From Cupriavidus nantongensis (GTDB taxonomy: Bacteria > Pseudomonadota > Gammaproteobacteria > Burkholderiales > Burkholderiaceae), in the NCBI RefSeq assembly GCF_001598055.1, contig NZ_CP014844.1, positions 2,596,967 to 2,660,966 of the forward strand: a stretch of 64,000 nucleotides of DNA. The letters run 5' to 3'. Position numbers and translations under genes: made by a program. Below, piece after piece: positions 1-9,908 of the stretch. The notes beneath the pieces were generated by a model. It did no database searches. It was given only the letters and a program-made list of their open reading frames with translations, and was not told where the DNA came from. How positions within the stretch are numbered: the first letter of the stretch is position 1; every line of letters starts with the position of its first letter.

Positions 1-45
1 CTGCTGTTTCCGAAACTAGCCTCCGCAGCAACGCCTACTATCGTG

Positions 46-67
46 CCCTGAACCATGGTGTTCAGGG
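46..67. promoter_or_regulatory. small inverted repeat upstream of cusC
   Basis: An 8-bp perfect inverted repeat (CCCTGAAC / GTTCAGGG, 6-nt loop) ends 24 bases before the cusC start. It could be an operator for a metal-responsive regulator or a weak hairpin. No T-run follows, so a terminator is less likely. Function is inferred from position only. Confidence 0.3.
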
Positions 68-91
68 TGGTCGTTGCTTTGCGGAGGCTTT

Positions 92-1399
92 ATGCATTTG
101 CGTTCTCCCTTTGCGTATGGGTGCCGGCTGACGCTGGCCCTTACGCTGTTCGCCGCTGCCCATCCCGGATGGGCGCAGCCGGCGGCCGCACTCTCCTTGC
201 AGGAAGCGGTAGCCCTCGCGTCTTCCGGCTCGTCGGACGCCGAAACATCGCGCTCGGCGGTCCAGTCCGCCATCGAGATGGCGGTCGCTGGCCGGCAATT
301 GCCGGATCCGGTGCTCAAAGTCGGTGTCAATAACGTACCGGCGAACGGACCCGACCGGTTTTCCCTCGGCACGGAATCGATGACGATGCGCTCGATCAGC
401 CTGATGCAGGAGTTCACGAGATCGGCCAAGCGTGAGGCTCGCGCCCAGCGCTTCGAAGCCGAGGCGTCGTCGGCGGAGGCCCAGCGTACGGCGGCGCTCG
501 CCACGGTGCAGCGCGGCGCCGCGACGGCCTGGCTGGACCGCTGGTATGCCGAGCGCGCCTACAGTGTGCTCTCCGAACAGGCGCACTCCATCCAGTTGAT
601 GGTAGACGCGGCGCAGGCCGCCTATCGCGGCAACCGCGGCTCCCGTGCCGACATCGTGGCCGCCGAACTGGAACTCCAGCAACTGCAGGATCGCGAAGAC
701 GAGGCTCGCGCGGCGCTGGCATCAGCCCGTGCGATGCTGCGCCGCTGGGTGGGCCAGGCGGCCGAGCGCCCGCTGACCGAACGCCCGGCGCTCGAGGCGC
801 CGGCTTGGCTCAACACCCTGGAGGCCGACGGCGTGGCGCAACTGCCAGACGTGGCGGCGGCCGAGGCCCAGGTCGGCGTCGCCGAGGCCGAAAGCCGCGT
901 CGCCCGGGAGAACAAGATCCCGGATGTGAGCGTGGAACTGATGTACAGCCAGCGTGGCCCCGCTTACTCCAACATGGTTTCTCTCAATGTCTCACTGCCG
1001 CTTCCCTGGGACCAGAAGCAGCGCCAGGATCGGGAACTCGCCGCAAAGCTGGCGCAGGCCGACGCCGCGCGCGCGCAAGCCGAGGTCATACGCCGCGGCT
1101 TGATCGGACAGTTGCGTGGCAAGCAGGCGGAGCTGTCGCTCAGCCAGTCGCGGCTCGAGCGCTATCGGAACACCACCGTGCCACTGGCTAAGGCCCAGAC
1201 CGAAGCGGCCCTGACCGCCTATCGCGCGGGCGCAGGCACCCTGACCGCCGTCGCCGATGCCAGTCGCAAGGCGCTCAATATTTCGCTCGAGCGCCTCAAG
1301 CTTGAAGCCGCTACCGCCCGACTCTGGGCGGATCTGGCTTTCCTGATGCCATTACCCACGGCAGCCCAGCCCACGTCACTGCAAGGAGCTCAACCATGA
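92..1399 (+). CDS. cusC: CusC/CzcC-like outer-membrane efflux protein
   Basis: Outer-membrane channel of a heavy-metal RND efflux complex, TolC/OEP family. The start at 92 is chosen because GCGGAGG lies 7 bases ahead; an in-frame ATG at 74 lacks a site. The 435-residue product begins with a Sec-type signal peptide ending near Ala-Gln at about residue 29, then two OEP-type helical repeats (SLQEAVALA near the start, long Ala/Glu/Gln-rich coiled-coil stretches). No clear lipobox cysteine is visible, unlike E. coli CusC. The stop overlaps the cusB start by 4 bases (ATGA), so translation is coupled. Family assignment is sure; copper/silver specificity is inferred from the partner CusA. Confidence 0.9.
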   Translation: MHLRSPFAYGCRLTLALTLFAAAHPGWAQPAAALSLQEAVALASSGSSDAETSRSAVQSAIEMAVAGRQLPDPVLKVGVNNVPANGPDRFSLGTESMTMRSISLMQEFTRSAKREARAQRFEAEASSAEAQRTAALATVQRGAATAWLDRWYAERAYSVLSEQAHSIQLMVDAAQAAYRGNRGSRADIVAAELELQQLQDREDEARAALASARAMLRRWVGQAAERPLTERPALEAPAWLNTLEADGVAQLPDVAAAEAQVGVAEAESRVARENKIPDVSVELMYSQRGPAYSNMVSLNVSLPLPWDQKQRQDRELAAKLAQADAARAQAEVIRRGLIGQLRGKQAELSLSQSRLERYRNTTVPLAKAQTEAALTAYRAGAGTLTAVADASRKALNISLERLKLEAATARLWADLAFLMPLPTAAQPTSLQGAQP

Positions 1400-2973
1400 A
1401 CAAGACCACGATCGCACGGACGGTGGCAGGCCTGATGGTGGTGGCAAGCGTTGGAGCGGCCTATTTCCTCGGTCAACAGCAAGGGCGCCAGCAGTCGCCC
1501 GCATCGGCGAGCTTTGGCAGGGACACGAGCGGCGCCAGCGGTGCCGCGCTCAAGGCGGGCGATATCGACCCGAAAACTGGCAAGCGCATCCTCTACTGGC
1601 ATGACCCGATGGTGCCAGGACAGCGCTTTGACAAGCCGGGCAAGTCACCGTACATGGACATGCCGTTGTCGCCGGTATACGAAGAAGCCAGCGGCGGTGC
1701 GGCCGTCACGATTGACAGCCGCGTGACACAGAACCTTGGCATTCGCACGGCCGAGGTCAAGACCGGCCGGCTGGAGGCCGCTTTGCAGGTCCCGGGCAAT
1801 GTCGCGATCAATGAACGCGGCATCGAAGTGCTCCAGGCGCGCACCAGCGGGTTCGTGGAACACGCGTATGCCCGGACCACCCTCGATCCGGTCCGCAAAG
1901 GTCAAGCGTTGGCGCAAATCTATGCGCCGGAATGGGTCGCCGCGCAGGAGGAATATCTGGCCGTGAGCCGGATGGACGGCAGCCTCCAGCGCGATCTGCG
2001 TGAGGCCGCCATTGCGCGCATGCGTCAGGTGGGTATGACCGAGAGCCATATCCGGTTGGTCCAGTCCACCGGCAAACTGCAGCCGCGGCTGGCGATCACC
2101 AGTTCGGTCGACGGCATCGTCACCGAAATCGGGGCGCGCGATGGCATGACGGTTTCGCCGGGAACGACTCTGTTTCGCATTGCGAGCCTAGCAACCGTTT
2201 GGGTCATCGCCGAGGTGCCTGAGAGCCAGGCCGCCCCGTTGCGGCCCGGCCAGACAGTGTCGGCCACCGCGGCAGCCTTGCCCGGCCACCCGCTGTCGGG
2301 CAAGGTCGACGCCATCTTGCCAGATATCAGCGCCGGCACCCGCACGGTCAAGGTGCGCATCGAATTGCAGAACAAGGCCCGTCAGCTATTGCCCGGCATG
2401 TTTGTCTCGGTGCGCTTTGACGCCGCCCCAGGGCCAGATCGTGTGCTCGTGCCAACCGAGGCGCTGATTCGCACCGGCACGCGCACCATCGCCATGGTCG
2501 CATCCGGCCAAGGCGGCTTCAGCCCCGTGGAGGTCAAGACCGGCGCGGCGGCAGGCGGTGAAACCGAAGTCATTGAAGGGCTCAAAGCGGGTCAGAAGGT
2601 GGTCGTATCAGGACAGTTCCTGATCGACTCGGAGGCGAGCCTGCGCGGCACTACTCAGCGCATGACCGCGCCCACAGCCGCCTCTGCAGCCGGCGCGTCG
2701 GCGCCTGGCGCCGCTGCGGCGCCCGGGCCGGAACATCAAGGCGTTGGGCGAATCGAGGCCGTGACCGAGCAGAGCATGACGATCTCCCATGGCGCCATTC
2801 CCTCGGCGCAGTGGGGCGCCATGGCGATGGAGTTTGGCGCGCCGCCGGCCGGCATGCCCAAGGGATTCAAGTCCGGGGATCAGGTCAGGTTCCGCTTCCG
2901 ACTGGATAAGGACGGCGTGGCGACCCTGTCGGCGGTCGAGACGGCCGACACCACTGCGGGAGCCAAGCCATGA
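1396..2973 (+). CDS. cusB: CusB-like periplasmic adaptor with fused CusF-like domain
   Basis: Membrane-fusion protein linking CusA and CusC, 525 aa. An N-terminal anchor (about residues 8-26) precedes a heavy-metal-binding segment with [10 protein letters not shown] and [13 protein letters not shown] (about residues 56-95), then the barrel-sandwich and beta-barrel adaptor core. After an Ala/Pro-rich linker (about residues 425-445) comes a second metal-binding module resembling CusF, with H465, W473, M476 and M478 in the CusF spacing His-x7-Trp-x2-Met-x-Met. It overlaps cusC and cusA by ATGA at both ends. The fused CusF-like domain probably takes Cu(I)/Ag(I) in the periplasm and passes it to CusA (inference). 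Confidence 0.9.
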   Translation: MNKTTIARTVAGLMVVASVGAAYFLGQQQGRQQSPASASFGRDTSGASGAALKAGDIDPKTGKRILYWHDPMVPGQRFDKPGKSPYMDMPLSPVYEEASGGAAVTIDSRVTQNLGIRTAEVKTGRLEAALQVPGNVAINERGIEVLQARTSGFVEHAYARTTLDPVRKGQALAQIYAPEWVAAQEEYLAVSRMDGSLQRDLREAAIARMRQVGMTESHIRLVQSTGKLQPRLAITSSVDGIVTEIGARDGMTVSPGTTLFRIASLATVWVIAEVPESQAAPLRPGQTVSATAAALPGHPLSGKVDAILPDISAGTRTVKVRIELQNKARQLLPGMFVSVRFDAAPGPDRVLVPTEALIRTGTRTIAMVASGQGGFSPVEVKTGAAAGGETEVIEGLKAGQKVVVSGQFLIDSEASLRGTTQRMTAPTAASAAGASAPGAAAAPGPEHQGVGRIEAVTEQSMTISHGAIPSAQWGAMAMEFGAPPAGMPKGFKSGDQVRFRFRLDKDGVATLSAVETADTTAGAKP

Positions 2974-5900
2974 TCGCCCGACTCATTCTCGCCTCCATCC
3001 GCAATCGCTTCCTGGTACTGCTCGCCACCGTCATGGTGACCGCGTGGGGACTTTGGGCGGTACAAAGTACACCGCTTGACGCCTTGCCAGACCTGTCCGA
3101 TGTGCAAGTGATCATCCGCACGCCATTCCCTGGCCAGGCGCCGCAAATCGTAGAAAACCAGGTGACCTATCCGCTCACCACGACCATGCTGTCGGTGCCC
3201 GGGGCGAAGACCGTGCGCGGCTACTCGTTCTTCGGTGACTCCTATGTCTATGTGCTGTTCGAAGACGGGACTGACCTGTACTGGGCGCGCTCACGCGTGC
3301 TCGAGTACCTGAACCAAGTGCAGTCGCGATTGCCCGCGGCAGCCAAGCCCGCGCTCGGGCCCGATGCAACCGGCGTCGGCTGGATCTACGAGTATGCCTT
3401 GGTCGACAAGACCGGCCAGCATGACCTCAGCCAGCTACGGGGACTGCAGGACTGGTTCCTGCGCTTCGAGCTCAAGTCCCTGCCTAACGTCGCCGAAGTG
3501 GCCTCGCTCGGCGGCATGGTCAAGCAGTACCAGATCGTGCTGATGCCGGATCGGCTGCGCGCCTATAACCTGTCCCAAGCCAAGGTGCTGGCAGCGCTCA
3601 AGGGCGCCAACCAGGAAACCGGCGGCTCGGTGCTGGAGTTGGGCGAAGCGGAATACATGGTCCGGGCGACCGGTTATCTGAAAACGCTGGACGACTTTCG
3701 CCAGATTCCGCTGGTCACCCGCGACGCGGGCATCCCGGTACGGCTGGGCGACATTGCCACCGTGCAGCTCGGCCCCGAGATGCGGCGCGGTATTGCCGAA
3801 CTGAATGGCCAGGGCGAAGTGGCCGGTGGCGTCATCGTGCTGCGCTCGGGCAAAAATGCCCTGGAAACCATCGAAGCGGTCAAGGCCAAGCTCGCCACCT
3901 TACAGAAGAGCCTACCCAAGGGCGTCGAGATCGTCACGACGTACGACCGGTCGGCACTGATCAAGCGGGCGGTGGACAACCTCACCACCAAACTGATCGA
4001 GGAATTTGCGGTCGTGGCGCTGGTCTGCCTGGTGTTTCTGTTTCACCTGCGCTCGGCGCTGGTGGCCATCGTCTCGCTGCCGCTGGGCGTGCTGGCCGCC
4101 TTCCTGGTGATGCGCTACCAGGGCGTGAATGCCAACATCATGTCGCTGGGCGGCATTGCCATCGCCATTGGCGCGATGGTCGATGCCGCGGTGGTGATGA
4201 TCGAGAACGCGCACAAGCATCTTGAGCATTGGCATGCCGATAACCCACAACGCGAACTCAGCGCGCAGGAGCGCTGGCGCGTCATTGGCGAATCTGCCGC
4301 CGAGGTCGGGCCTGCCCTGTTCTTTTCGCTGTTAATCATCACGCTGTCGTTCATCCCGGTGTTCACGCTGGAGGCGCAGGAGGGCCGTCTCTTTTCGCCG
4401 CTGGCCTTCACCAAGACCTATTCCATGGCGGCCGCTGCGGGATTGTCCGTCACCTTAGTACCGGTGCTGATGGGCTACATGATCCGCGGCAAGATTCCGT
4501 CGGAACAGGCCAATCCGCTCAATCGCTGGCTGATTCGCGGCTACCAGCCGCTGCTTGGCAAGGTGCTCACCTATCCGAAGACCACTCTGGCGATTGCCGC
4601 CGTACTGCTCGTCGCCACCGCGTGGCCCATTATGCGCATCGGCGGCGAATTCATGCCGCCCCTGGATGAAGGCGATCTGCTCTACATGCCCTCGGCGTTG
4701 CCAGGTCTCTCCGCAGGCAAGGCCTCCCAGCTCCTGCAACAGACCGATCGGCTCATCAAGACCGTGCCGGAGGTCGCGACGGTGTATGGCAAGGCGGGCC
4801 GCGCCGATACCGCTACTGATCCAGCGCCAATCGAGATGTTCGAGACCACCATTCAGTTCAAGCCCAAGGACCAATGGCGTGCCGGCATGACCACCGACAA
4901 GCTGGTGGAGGAACTCGATCGGGTCGTCAGGGTGCCAGGGCTGTCTAACATCTGGGTGCCGCCGATCCGCAACCGCATCGACATGCTCGCCACCGGCATA
5001 AAAAGCCCAGTGGGGATCAAGGTCGCCGGTACGGATCTGAAGGAAATCGATCGCTTGGCTACTCGCATCGAGGAGGCCGTCAAGACGGTCCCCGGAGTCA
5101 CCTCCGCGCTGGCCGAACGGCTCACTGGCGGCCGGTACATCGACGTGGATATCGACCGGGCGGTTGCCGGCCGGTATGGCCTGAACATTGAAGACGTTCA
5201 GGCCATCGTCTCCTCGGCCATCGGCGGCGAAAACGTCGGTGAAGTGGTCGACGGGCTCGCGCGCTATCCAATCAATGTCCGGTATCCGCGCGACTATCGG
5301 GACTCCATCGAGCAACTGCGCAGTCTGCCGATCGTGACCGACAAGGGGCTGCAGATAACCCTGGCCGACGTTGCGCGCATCCAGGTCGTGCAAGGACCGC
5401 CAATGCTGCGCAGTGAAAATGCGCGGCTCTCCGGATGGATCTACGTCGACATTCGCGGCAGGGACCTGCGCTCGGCCGTGCTGGACATGCAGGCGGCGGT
5501 GGCCAAAGCCGTCCCGATGCCAGGCGGATACTCCCTGAGCTGGTCAGGGCAGTTCGAGTATCTCGAGCGCGCTACCGCCAAGCTGAAGGTGGTGGTGCCG
5601 TTCACCCTGTTGATCATCTTCGTCTTGCTTTATCTGGTGTTCGGCCGGCTGGATGAGGCGCTGCTCATCATGGGGACGCTACCGCTCGCCTTGATCGGCG
5701 GCTTCTGGCTACTCTATCTGCTGGGCTATAACCTGTCGGTAGCCGGGATTGTCGGCTTCATCGCACTCGCCGGGGTCGCTGCGGAATTTGGCGTCATCAT
5801 GCTGCTCTATCTGAAACACGCTTGGCAGGAACGGCTTGAGGATGGTCAAAGCAATCTCGCGGCCCTGCTCGATGCGATCCAGGAAGGCGCCGTGCTGCGT

Positions 5901-6143
5901 GTGCGCCCGAAGGCGATGACCGTGGCGGTGATTCTGGCCGGCCTGCTTCCGATCATGTGGTCGCACGGCACCGGCTCAGAAGTAATGCAGCGCATCGCTG
6001 CCCCGATGGTTGGTGGCATGGTGACGGCGCCGCTGCTGTCCATGTTTGTGGTGCCGGCGGTGTACCTGCTGTTACGCCGCCGCCAGCTCAAGCAGACTTC
6101 CCTTTCCCCCCACCACCTCTCACCTCAGGAGGAATCGCAATGA
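2970..6143 (+). CDS. cusA: CusA-like Cu(I)/Ag(I) RND efflux pump
   Basis: Inner-membrane proton-driven RND transporter of the HME class, 1057 aa, the usual length. TM4 carries the HME signature around [13 protein letters not shown], with the proton-relay aspartate. The methionines that bind Cu(I)/Ag(I) in E. coli CusA are present at the same numbering: M573 (LYMPSALP), M623 (EMFETT) and M672 (IDMLATG). This supports monovalent copper/silver rather than Zn/Co/Cd transport. Two large periplasmic loops and 12 hydrophobic segments are evident. Coupled by ATGA overlaps to cusB and cusF. SilA of plasmid silver-resistance systems is the close alternative name. Confidence 0.95.
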   Translation: MIARLILASIRNRFLVLLATVMVTAWGLWAVQSTPLDALPDLSDVQVIIRTPFPGQAPQIVENQVTYPLTTTMLSVPGAKTVRGYSFFGDSYVYVLFEDGTDLYWARSRVLEYLNQVQSRLPAAAKPALGPDATGVGWIYEYALVDKTGQHDLSQLRGLQDWFLRFELKSLPNVAEVASLGGMVKQYQIVLMPDRLRAYNLSQAKVLAALKGANQETGGSVLELGEAEYMVRATGYLKTLDDFRQIPLVTRDAGIPVRLGDIATVQLGPEMRRGIAELNGQGEVAGGVIVLRSGKNALETIEAVKAKLATLQKSLPKGVEIVTTYDRSALIKRAVDNLTTKLIEEFAVVALVCLVFLFHLRSALVAIVSLPLGVLAAFLVMRYQGVNANIMSLGGIAIAIGAMVDAAVVMIENAHKHLEHWHADNPQRELSAQERWRVIGESAAEVGPALFFSLLIITLSFIPVFTLEAQEGRLFSPLAFTKTYSMAAAAGLSVTLVPVLMGYMIRGKIPSEQANPLNRWLIRGYQPLLGKVLTYPKTTLAIAAVLLVATAWPIMRIGGEFMPPLDEGDLLYMPSALPGLSAGKASQLLQQTDRLIKTVPEVATVYGKAGRADTATDPAPIEMFETTIQFKPKDQWRAGMTTDKLVEELDRVVRVPGLSNIWVPPIRNRIDMLATGIKSPVGIKVAGTDLKEIDRLATRIEEAVKTVPGVTSALAERLTGGRYIDVDIDRAVAGRYGLNIEDVQAIVSSAIGGENVGEVVDGLARYPINVRYPRDYRDSIEQLRSLPIVTDKGLQITLADVARIQVVQGPPMLRSENARLSGWIYVDIRGRDLRSAVLDMQAAVAKAVPMPGGYSLSWSGQFEYLERATAKLKVVVPFTLLIIFVLLYLVFGRLDEALLIMGTLPLALIGGFWLLYLLGYNLSVAGIVGFIALAGVAAEFGVIMLLYLKHAWQERLEDGQSNLAALLDAIQEGAVLRVRPKAMTVAVILAGLLPIMWSHGTGSEVMQRIAAPMVGGMVTAPLLSMFVVPAVYLLLRRRQLKQTSLSPHHLSPQEESQ

Positions 6144-6478
6144 AATACCTCAAAACCCTCGCGGCCGTCGTGGCCATCCTTACTGGGCCGGTCGCATTCG
6201 CCGCGGGTTCAATGGACGGCATGGACATGAAGGCCCCGGCCGCCTCACCACAGGCACCTCGACCGGTGCCCGCAGAGATCAAGAAGATCGATGCGCAAGC
6301 CGGCAAGGTTACGCTCAAGCACGGCCCCATCGAGAACCTGGGCATGCCCGGAATGACCATGGCGTTTCCGGTCAAGGATCGCGCCTCGCTTAGCCAGTTC
6401 AAGGAAGGCGAAGCCGTGTCGGTGACCTTCGACAAGGTGGATGGCGCGCCCACGGTCGTGGACATGCAGCGCAAATAA
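6140..6478 (+). CDS. cusF: CusF-like periplasmic copper/silver metallochaperone with W-to-M metal site
   Basis: A 112-aa periplasmic chaperone with a signal peptide cleaved near AFAAG (residue 22) and an OB-fold CusF domain. The strong site AGGAGG precedes the start, which overlaps the cusA stop (ATGA). Ligands align with E. coli CusF by spacing: H61, M72 and M74 match H36, M47 and M49. The position of the cation-pi tryptophan W44 is M69 here ([10 protein letters not shown]). That gives a His-Met3 site, whereas the CusF-like domain fused to CusB in the same operon keeps tryptophan. The protein probably delivers Cu(I)/Ag(I) to CusB/CusA. Confidence 0.9.
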   Translation: MKYLKTLAAVVAILTGPVAFAAGSMDGMDMKAPAASPQAPRPVPAEIKKIDAQAGKVTLKHGPIENLGMPGMTMAFPVKDRASLSQFKEGEAVSVTFDKVDGAPTVVDMQRK

Positions 6479-6620
6479 TTCACGCCATGCGCGCACGGTT
6501 TGCTGCCAAGCAGGCCGTGCGCGCCCTAGCTCCTGGCAGGCTTGCTAATATCAAGCCGCCTGGTTTCGCGTTGCATTGCGCAGAGTCCCTGACAGGCCAG
6601 ATCCAAATCGAACCCCTATC

Positions 6621-6815
6621 GTGCCCCGCTCCCTTTTTGATCTGCCCCACGATGTCCTTGTTGTCGTCCTGAGCTCACTGGCAATCATCCTTTGTATGCT
6701 CGGCCTGTTTGCCTGGTATGTCAGACGCCGACATGGCCCTGCCTCGAGAATGCGCAATCCGCGCGGCGCGGCGTCGCGTAAGCGCAACAGAAAATCGACG
6801 AGACGTCGCAAATAG
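6621..6815 (+). CDS. putative small single-span membrane protein
   Basis: Short frame starting at GTG 6621 (an upstream ATG at 6576 is also in frame). It gives about 64 residues: one hydrophobic helix (DVLVVVLSSLAIILCMLG) followed by a very Arg/Lys-rich tail. The positive-inside rule puts the tail in the cytoplasm. It follows cusF by 140 bases on the same strand, so it may be a late operon member. No convincing ribosome site and no recognised family, so it may be spurious. Confidence 0.3.
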   Translation: MPRSLFDLPHDVLVVVLSSLAIILCMLGLFAWYVRRRHGPASRMRNPRGAASRKRNRKSTRRRK

Positions 6816-6926
6816 CGGCCACAACGGTTCGTTCGCAGCGGAATTCGATGCAGCACCGGTTCGTGCCTGCCTCGGCATCGACGGGGCGGTCATGCCCTTG
6901 CTCGGCGCACTACGCTGCCGCCCAGA

Positions 6927-7055
6927 CTAGCAACAACTCAGTCCGCCCATCATGCGCTGGTGCATCAACAGCATGCCGACCGCACCCAAGAGGGCGATCA
7001 CGCCGATGGTAGCGCGTACGGTCAAGATGATTCTCCAAATGGTCGATCTATTCAT
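6927..7055 (-). CDS. 42-aa membrane peptide with C-terminal Cys pair
   Basis: Small gene with a strong ribosome site (AGGAAGGGAG) just before ATG. The product is one transmembrane helix (about residues 10-31, VRATIGVIALLGAVGML) followed by a Met/His/Cys-rich tail, HQRMMGGLSCC. Met, His and Cys at the exposed end suggest Cu(I) or other soft-metal contact, fitting the adjacent cus operon, but this is inference. It is convergent with the cus operon and sits downstream of the cytochrome c gene on the same strand. No named family recognised. Confidence 0.55.
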   Translation of the reverse strand: MNRSTIWRIILTVRATIGVIALLGAVGMLLMHQRMMGGLSCC

Positions 7056-7310
7056 GGCGCTCCCTTCCTGACGTCACCTTGCGTTGCCATCATCGCCGTC
7101 GCGATCTCCCGGGCAATGGCGCTTGGTCGAACGGACGCGCCCAATGCCTAATGGCAACCTCGTCATCGACGCGGCATGAGCTTGACGGAATGAGGGGGAG
7201 GTCGGCAAACCGCGCCAAGATGTGGGCTGTACTTGGTACCGCTGTGTGCAACTTGCCCTTGGGAGCATGCTCGCGTTCGGGATGATGATCAATGTTGCGC
7301 GGCATCATGG

Positions 7311-7934
7311 CTACTGCCTGTGCTGCCCCCCTTTTTCTGCTCCTGATTGGCCCGATGCCTGCGCTGCGGGCTGGCGCGGGCCAGCCGCACGGTGCCCACC
7401 AATCTCTGCACCGAACTGTTCATTGTTGTCGCCAGCCGACCGATCGACCATGTCGCGGTACTCGGTTGGCGTCAGGGCGGGCAGCTTATCCAGAAAAGCG
7501 ACGAGATCCCAGATTGCCTCGTCGTCGTGATCGCTGCCCCACGCTGGCATGCCGGTCATCTTCAAGCCGTGTTTGATCACAACAAAGGCATGCTTCGGAT
7601 CGGCCCGGCCCTGGTCCAGGCGCGGCGGCGCGGGATACAGTCCACGCGTCAACTGGCTGTCGGGCAAGCCCGGTGCGCGGTGGCACGCCACGCACATGGA
7701 TGCATATTGGCCGGCGCCTTTGAGAACGCGCTGGGCATCATTCAGATTCGGCGGCTCCAGTTTGTCGGCTTGCTGGCCAATGGCGCGCGAACGCACCATC
7801 GCCAGGACTTTCTCTGTAATCGGCCAGTGCGGTTCGTCGGCGGCCACACTATAGGCGCCCGAGTACGCGATCCCGAATACAGCTGCGGCGGCAAGGAGCA
7901 GCAGCGCAATGATCGAAATTGTGAAGGTTCTCAT
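7311..7934 (-). CDS. periplasmic monohaem cytochrome c
   Basis: Class I cytochrome c, 207 aa, with an N-terminal signal anchor (about residues 5-25). The haem site CVACH lies at about residues 81-85, and a distal Met ligand probably lies in KMTGMPAWG. The C-terminal 40 residues are a low-complexity Gly/Gln/Ala tail. The start overlaps the stop of the FAD-Rieske gene (ATGA), so the two are co-translated. The cytochrome is probably the electron partner of that oxidoreductase or feeds a terminal oxidase. Substrate unknown. Confidence 0.85.
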   Translation of the reverse strand: MRTFTISIIALLLLAAAAVFGIAYSGAYSVAADEPHWPITEKVLAMVRSRAIGQQADKLEPPNLNDAQRVLKGAGQYASMCVACHRAPGLPDSQLTRGLYPAPPRLDQGRADPKHAFVVIKHGLKMTGMPAWGSDHDDEAIWDLVAFLDKLPALTPTEYRDMVDRSAGDNNEQFGAEIGGHRAAGPRQPAAQASGQSGAEKGGQHRQ

Positions 7935-9571
7935 TGCGAGTCTCTGTCGCTGGCCGCGTCGGAAGCGTTACGCCGCGCACCTTCGTCATCGGACTGGCGT
8001 GCTGACATAGCGGGACGCCCGCGCGTGTCATTTGACGCCGTCTCGGTTGTATGGCACTCCCCGACTTCGTGGTTTTGAAGGAGGACCAGTTGATTGCGCA
8101 GCGGGGACAGCGCCGGGCCTTCTAGCACTTGGCCATCGGGGGAGTACCGGCTGCCATGACATGGACAATCCCAACTGCGTTCGACGGCATTCCAGTGCAC
8201 CATGCACTTCATGTGGGTGCAAACTGCCGATACCACGTGAAGCGCGCCGGCTGCGTCGCGATAGGCCGCCACCCGTTCGTGCCCCAGCCGCACGATCGCC
8301 CCTTGCCCCGGCGCCAGCGCCTGCGCCGGCTTGGCGCTGCGGTACGTCACATAGTCGTGGAAGAACTCCTTGGCAACGCCGGTGTTCGCCTTGAACATGT
8401 CCGACCCTGCCCGCCCAGGATGAAACCGACGCACGCGATACAATTCGCTCCAACGATTCTCACGCCCATTGATTTGGTCAGCAATCAGTCGACCGGCCAG
8501 CGTGCCGTACACAAGGCCGTCGGTAGAGAAGCCCGTGGCGACATAGAAGCCAGCACTGTCCTGACCGATATAGGGCAATTCGTCGGGCGAGTGATAGTGT
8601 TGCGCCGACCACCGCCAGGCCGGCTCGCCTAACTGCAAGGCGGTCTGCGCTTCGGCGATCAATCGCGCCAGAGCCGCGGCGGCATCATGACGACCCGTTT
8701 CGTGATGTTCACCAATGCAAAGCAAATACCGCTGGCCGTCGGTTTCGAATGAACGCACGGATAAACGCGGCATGCCCAAGGCCCAGAATATGCCTGGCGC
8801 TAGAACATCTCCCCCAAGCCGAAAGGCGAGGCCATACTCGCGGCGAACTTGCATGCCCGCCTGGATAAAATGAAACCCAATGGGAGTATGCGTCGCCAGC
8901 ACGATGTGGCGACCGACCAGCCTGCCAGCGGGGGTCCGCACGACCCCTGACCCCGCATCCAGCTCCATGGCTGGACTGTGCTCGTAGACCTGCACTCCAC
9001 ATTGCTCGGCGTGCGCGGCCAGGGCATGCATGTAGCGCAGTGGATGGAATTGGGCTTGCCCGGGCAACACCAGAACCCGCCCGTAAGGTACAGGTAGCGG
9101 CTTTGGCACGTGGTCAGTCCAGTCAACGGCCATGCCCGCCAATCTCGCCGCGTCCAACTCGTCCTGAAGTCGCCCTTCTGCTTGCTCACTAATCGCGTAT
9201 TGGAACATCGGGCAGCGCCGAAACGCGCAGTCTGAATGCCTGACAGTGGTTTGCTGCTCGATCCAGGCGATGGCTTCAGTGCGTGAAGCCACCACTGCTC
9301 GCGCTGTCTGGGCATCCCATTTCTTGACAAGGGCCGCAAGACCGTCAGCGACCGTTGCATAGAGATTGCCTGTCGAACCGCCCGTAGCGCCGCGCCCAAT
9401 GCGATGCGCATCAATGACAGCCACCGAACGCCCTTGCTGGGCCAAAATCAGCGCGGTAGTCAGGCCGACAATGCCCGCGCCGACCACGATGACCTCAACC
9501 TGAATCCGGCCGGTCAGCGCCGCCCGGTGCGGCAATGTAGAAGTCGCCGCCCACAGTGATGTCATGCCCAT
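7931..9571 (-). CDS. FAD-dependent oxidoreductase with C-terminal Rieske [2Fe-2S] domain
   Basis: A 546-aa fusion. Residues about 25-400 form a DAO-type FAD oxidoreductase (VIVVGAGIVGLTTALILA dinucleotide motif, GSTGN). Residues about 430-510 form a Rieske domain with C-T-H near 451-453 and C-P-C-H near 470-473. It resembles the DadA-Rieske fusion family often annotated as gamma-glutamylputrescine oxidase-like, whose substrates are mostly unknown. A ribosome site (GAGGGAGG) lies 9 bases before the start. An IS21-family element begins about 20 bases upstream and probably separates the gene from its native promoter. Forms an operon with the following cytochrome c. Confidence 0.88.
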   Translation of the reverse strand: MGMTSLWAATSTLPHRAALTGRIQVEVIVVGAGIVGLTTALILAQQGRSVAVIDAHRIGRGATGGSTGNLYATVADGLAALVKKWDAQTARAVVASRTEAIAWIEQQTTVRHSDCAFRRCPMFQYAISEQAEGRLQDELDAARLAGMAVDWTDHVPKPLPVPYGRVLVLPGQAQFHPLRYMHALAAHAEQCGVQVYEHSPAMELDAGSGVVRTPAGRLVGRHIVLATHTPIGFHFIQAGMQVRREYGLAFRLGGDVLAPGIFWALGMPRLSVRSFETDGQRYLLCIGEHHETGRHDAAAALARLIAEAQTALQLGEPAWRWSAQHYHSPDELPYIGQDSAGFYVATGFSTDGLVYGTLAGRLIADQINGRENRWSELYRVRRFHPGRAGSDMFKANTGVAKEFFHDYVTYRSAKPAQALAPGQGAIVRLGHERVAAYRDAAGALHVVSAVCTHMKCMVHWNAVERSWDCPCHGSRYSPDGQVLEGPALSPLRNQLVLLQNHEVGECHTTETASNDTRGRPAMSARQSDDEGARRNASDAASDRDSQ

Positions 9572-9649
9572 CCGTAGCCTCCCTCAGTTGGTGTTGACGG
9601 CGGTGTAAAAGCGACAGTAAATGGCGGCGTATGGTTGGGTCAGAAGGTC

Positions 9650-9683
9650 AACAGCAAGGGGCCGCATGCGGCCCCTTGCTGTT
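9650..9683. terminator. perfect 34-bp palindrome at the 3' end of the IS21 operon
   Basis: Perfect self-complementary sequence (17-bp arms from AACAGCAAGGGG to the centre CATG). It lies between the last IS ORF and the left IS end. It would form a strong hairpin on either strand and probably stops IS transcription before the host operon. No long T-run, so a factor-independent mechanism is not certain. Confidence 0.6.
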
Positions 9684-9701
9684 TGGGTTGGATGGTGCAG
9701 G

Positions 9702-9908
9702 CTAGAACGGATCGTCGAGGCTTTTCTCGGGGGGCGAGCGCTGCTCACGCAGCAGGTCATGCAGTGCGAGCTGGTAGTGCGCGCAGATTCGCTCGCGTAG
9801 ATCGTCGATGAGTTCGACGACGGCGAGGGCCTGTTCTGGGGACCAGTTGTCTGGGATCAGGAAGTCCAGCCCGTTGGTGATTCCTGAAGGCAGGTGCAGA
9901 TGCGTCAT
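9702..9908 (-). CDS. small ORF downstream of istB
   Basis: A 68-aa acidic protein ([13 protein letters not shown]...). Its ATG overlaps the istB stop codon (ATGA), so it is co-translated with the transposition helper. No domain recognised. It looks like a conserved accessory of this IS21 subgroup, because coupling and codon use match istB. Role unknown. Confidence 0.6.
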   Translation of the reverse strand: MTHLHLPSGITNGLDFLIPDNWSPEQALAVVELIDDLRERICAHYQLALHDLLREQRSPPEKSLDDPF

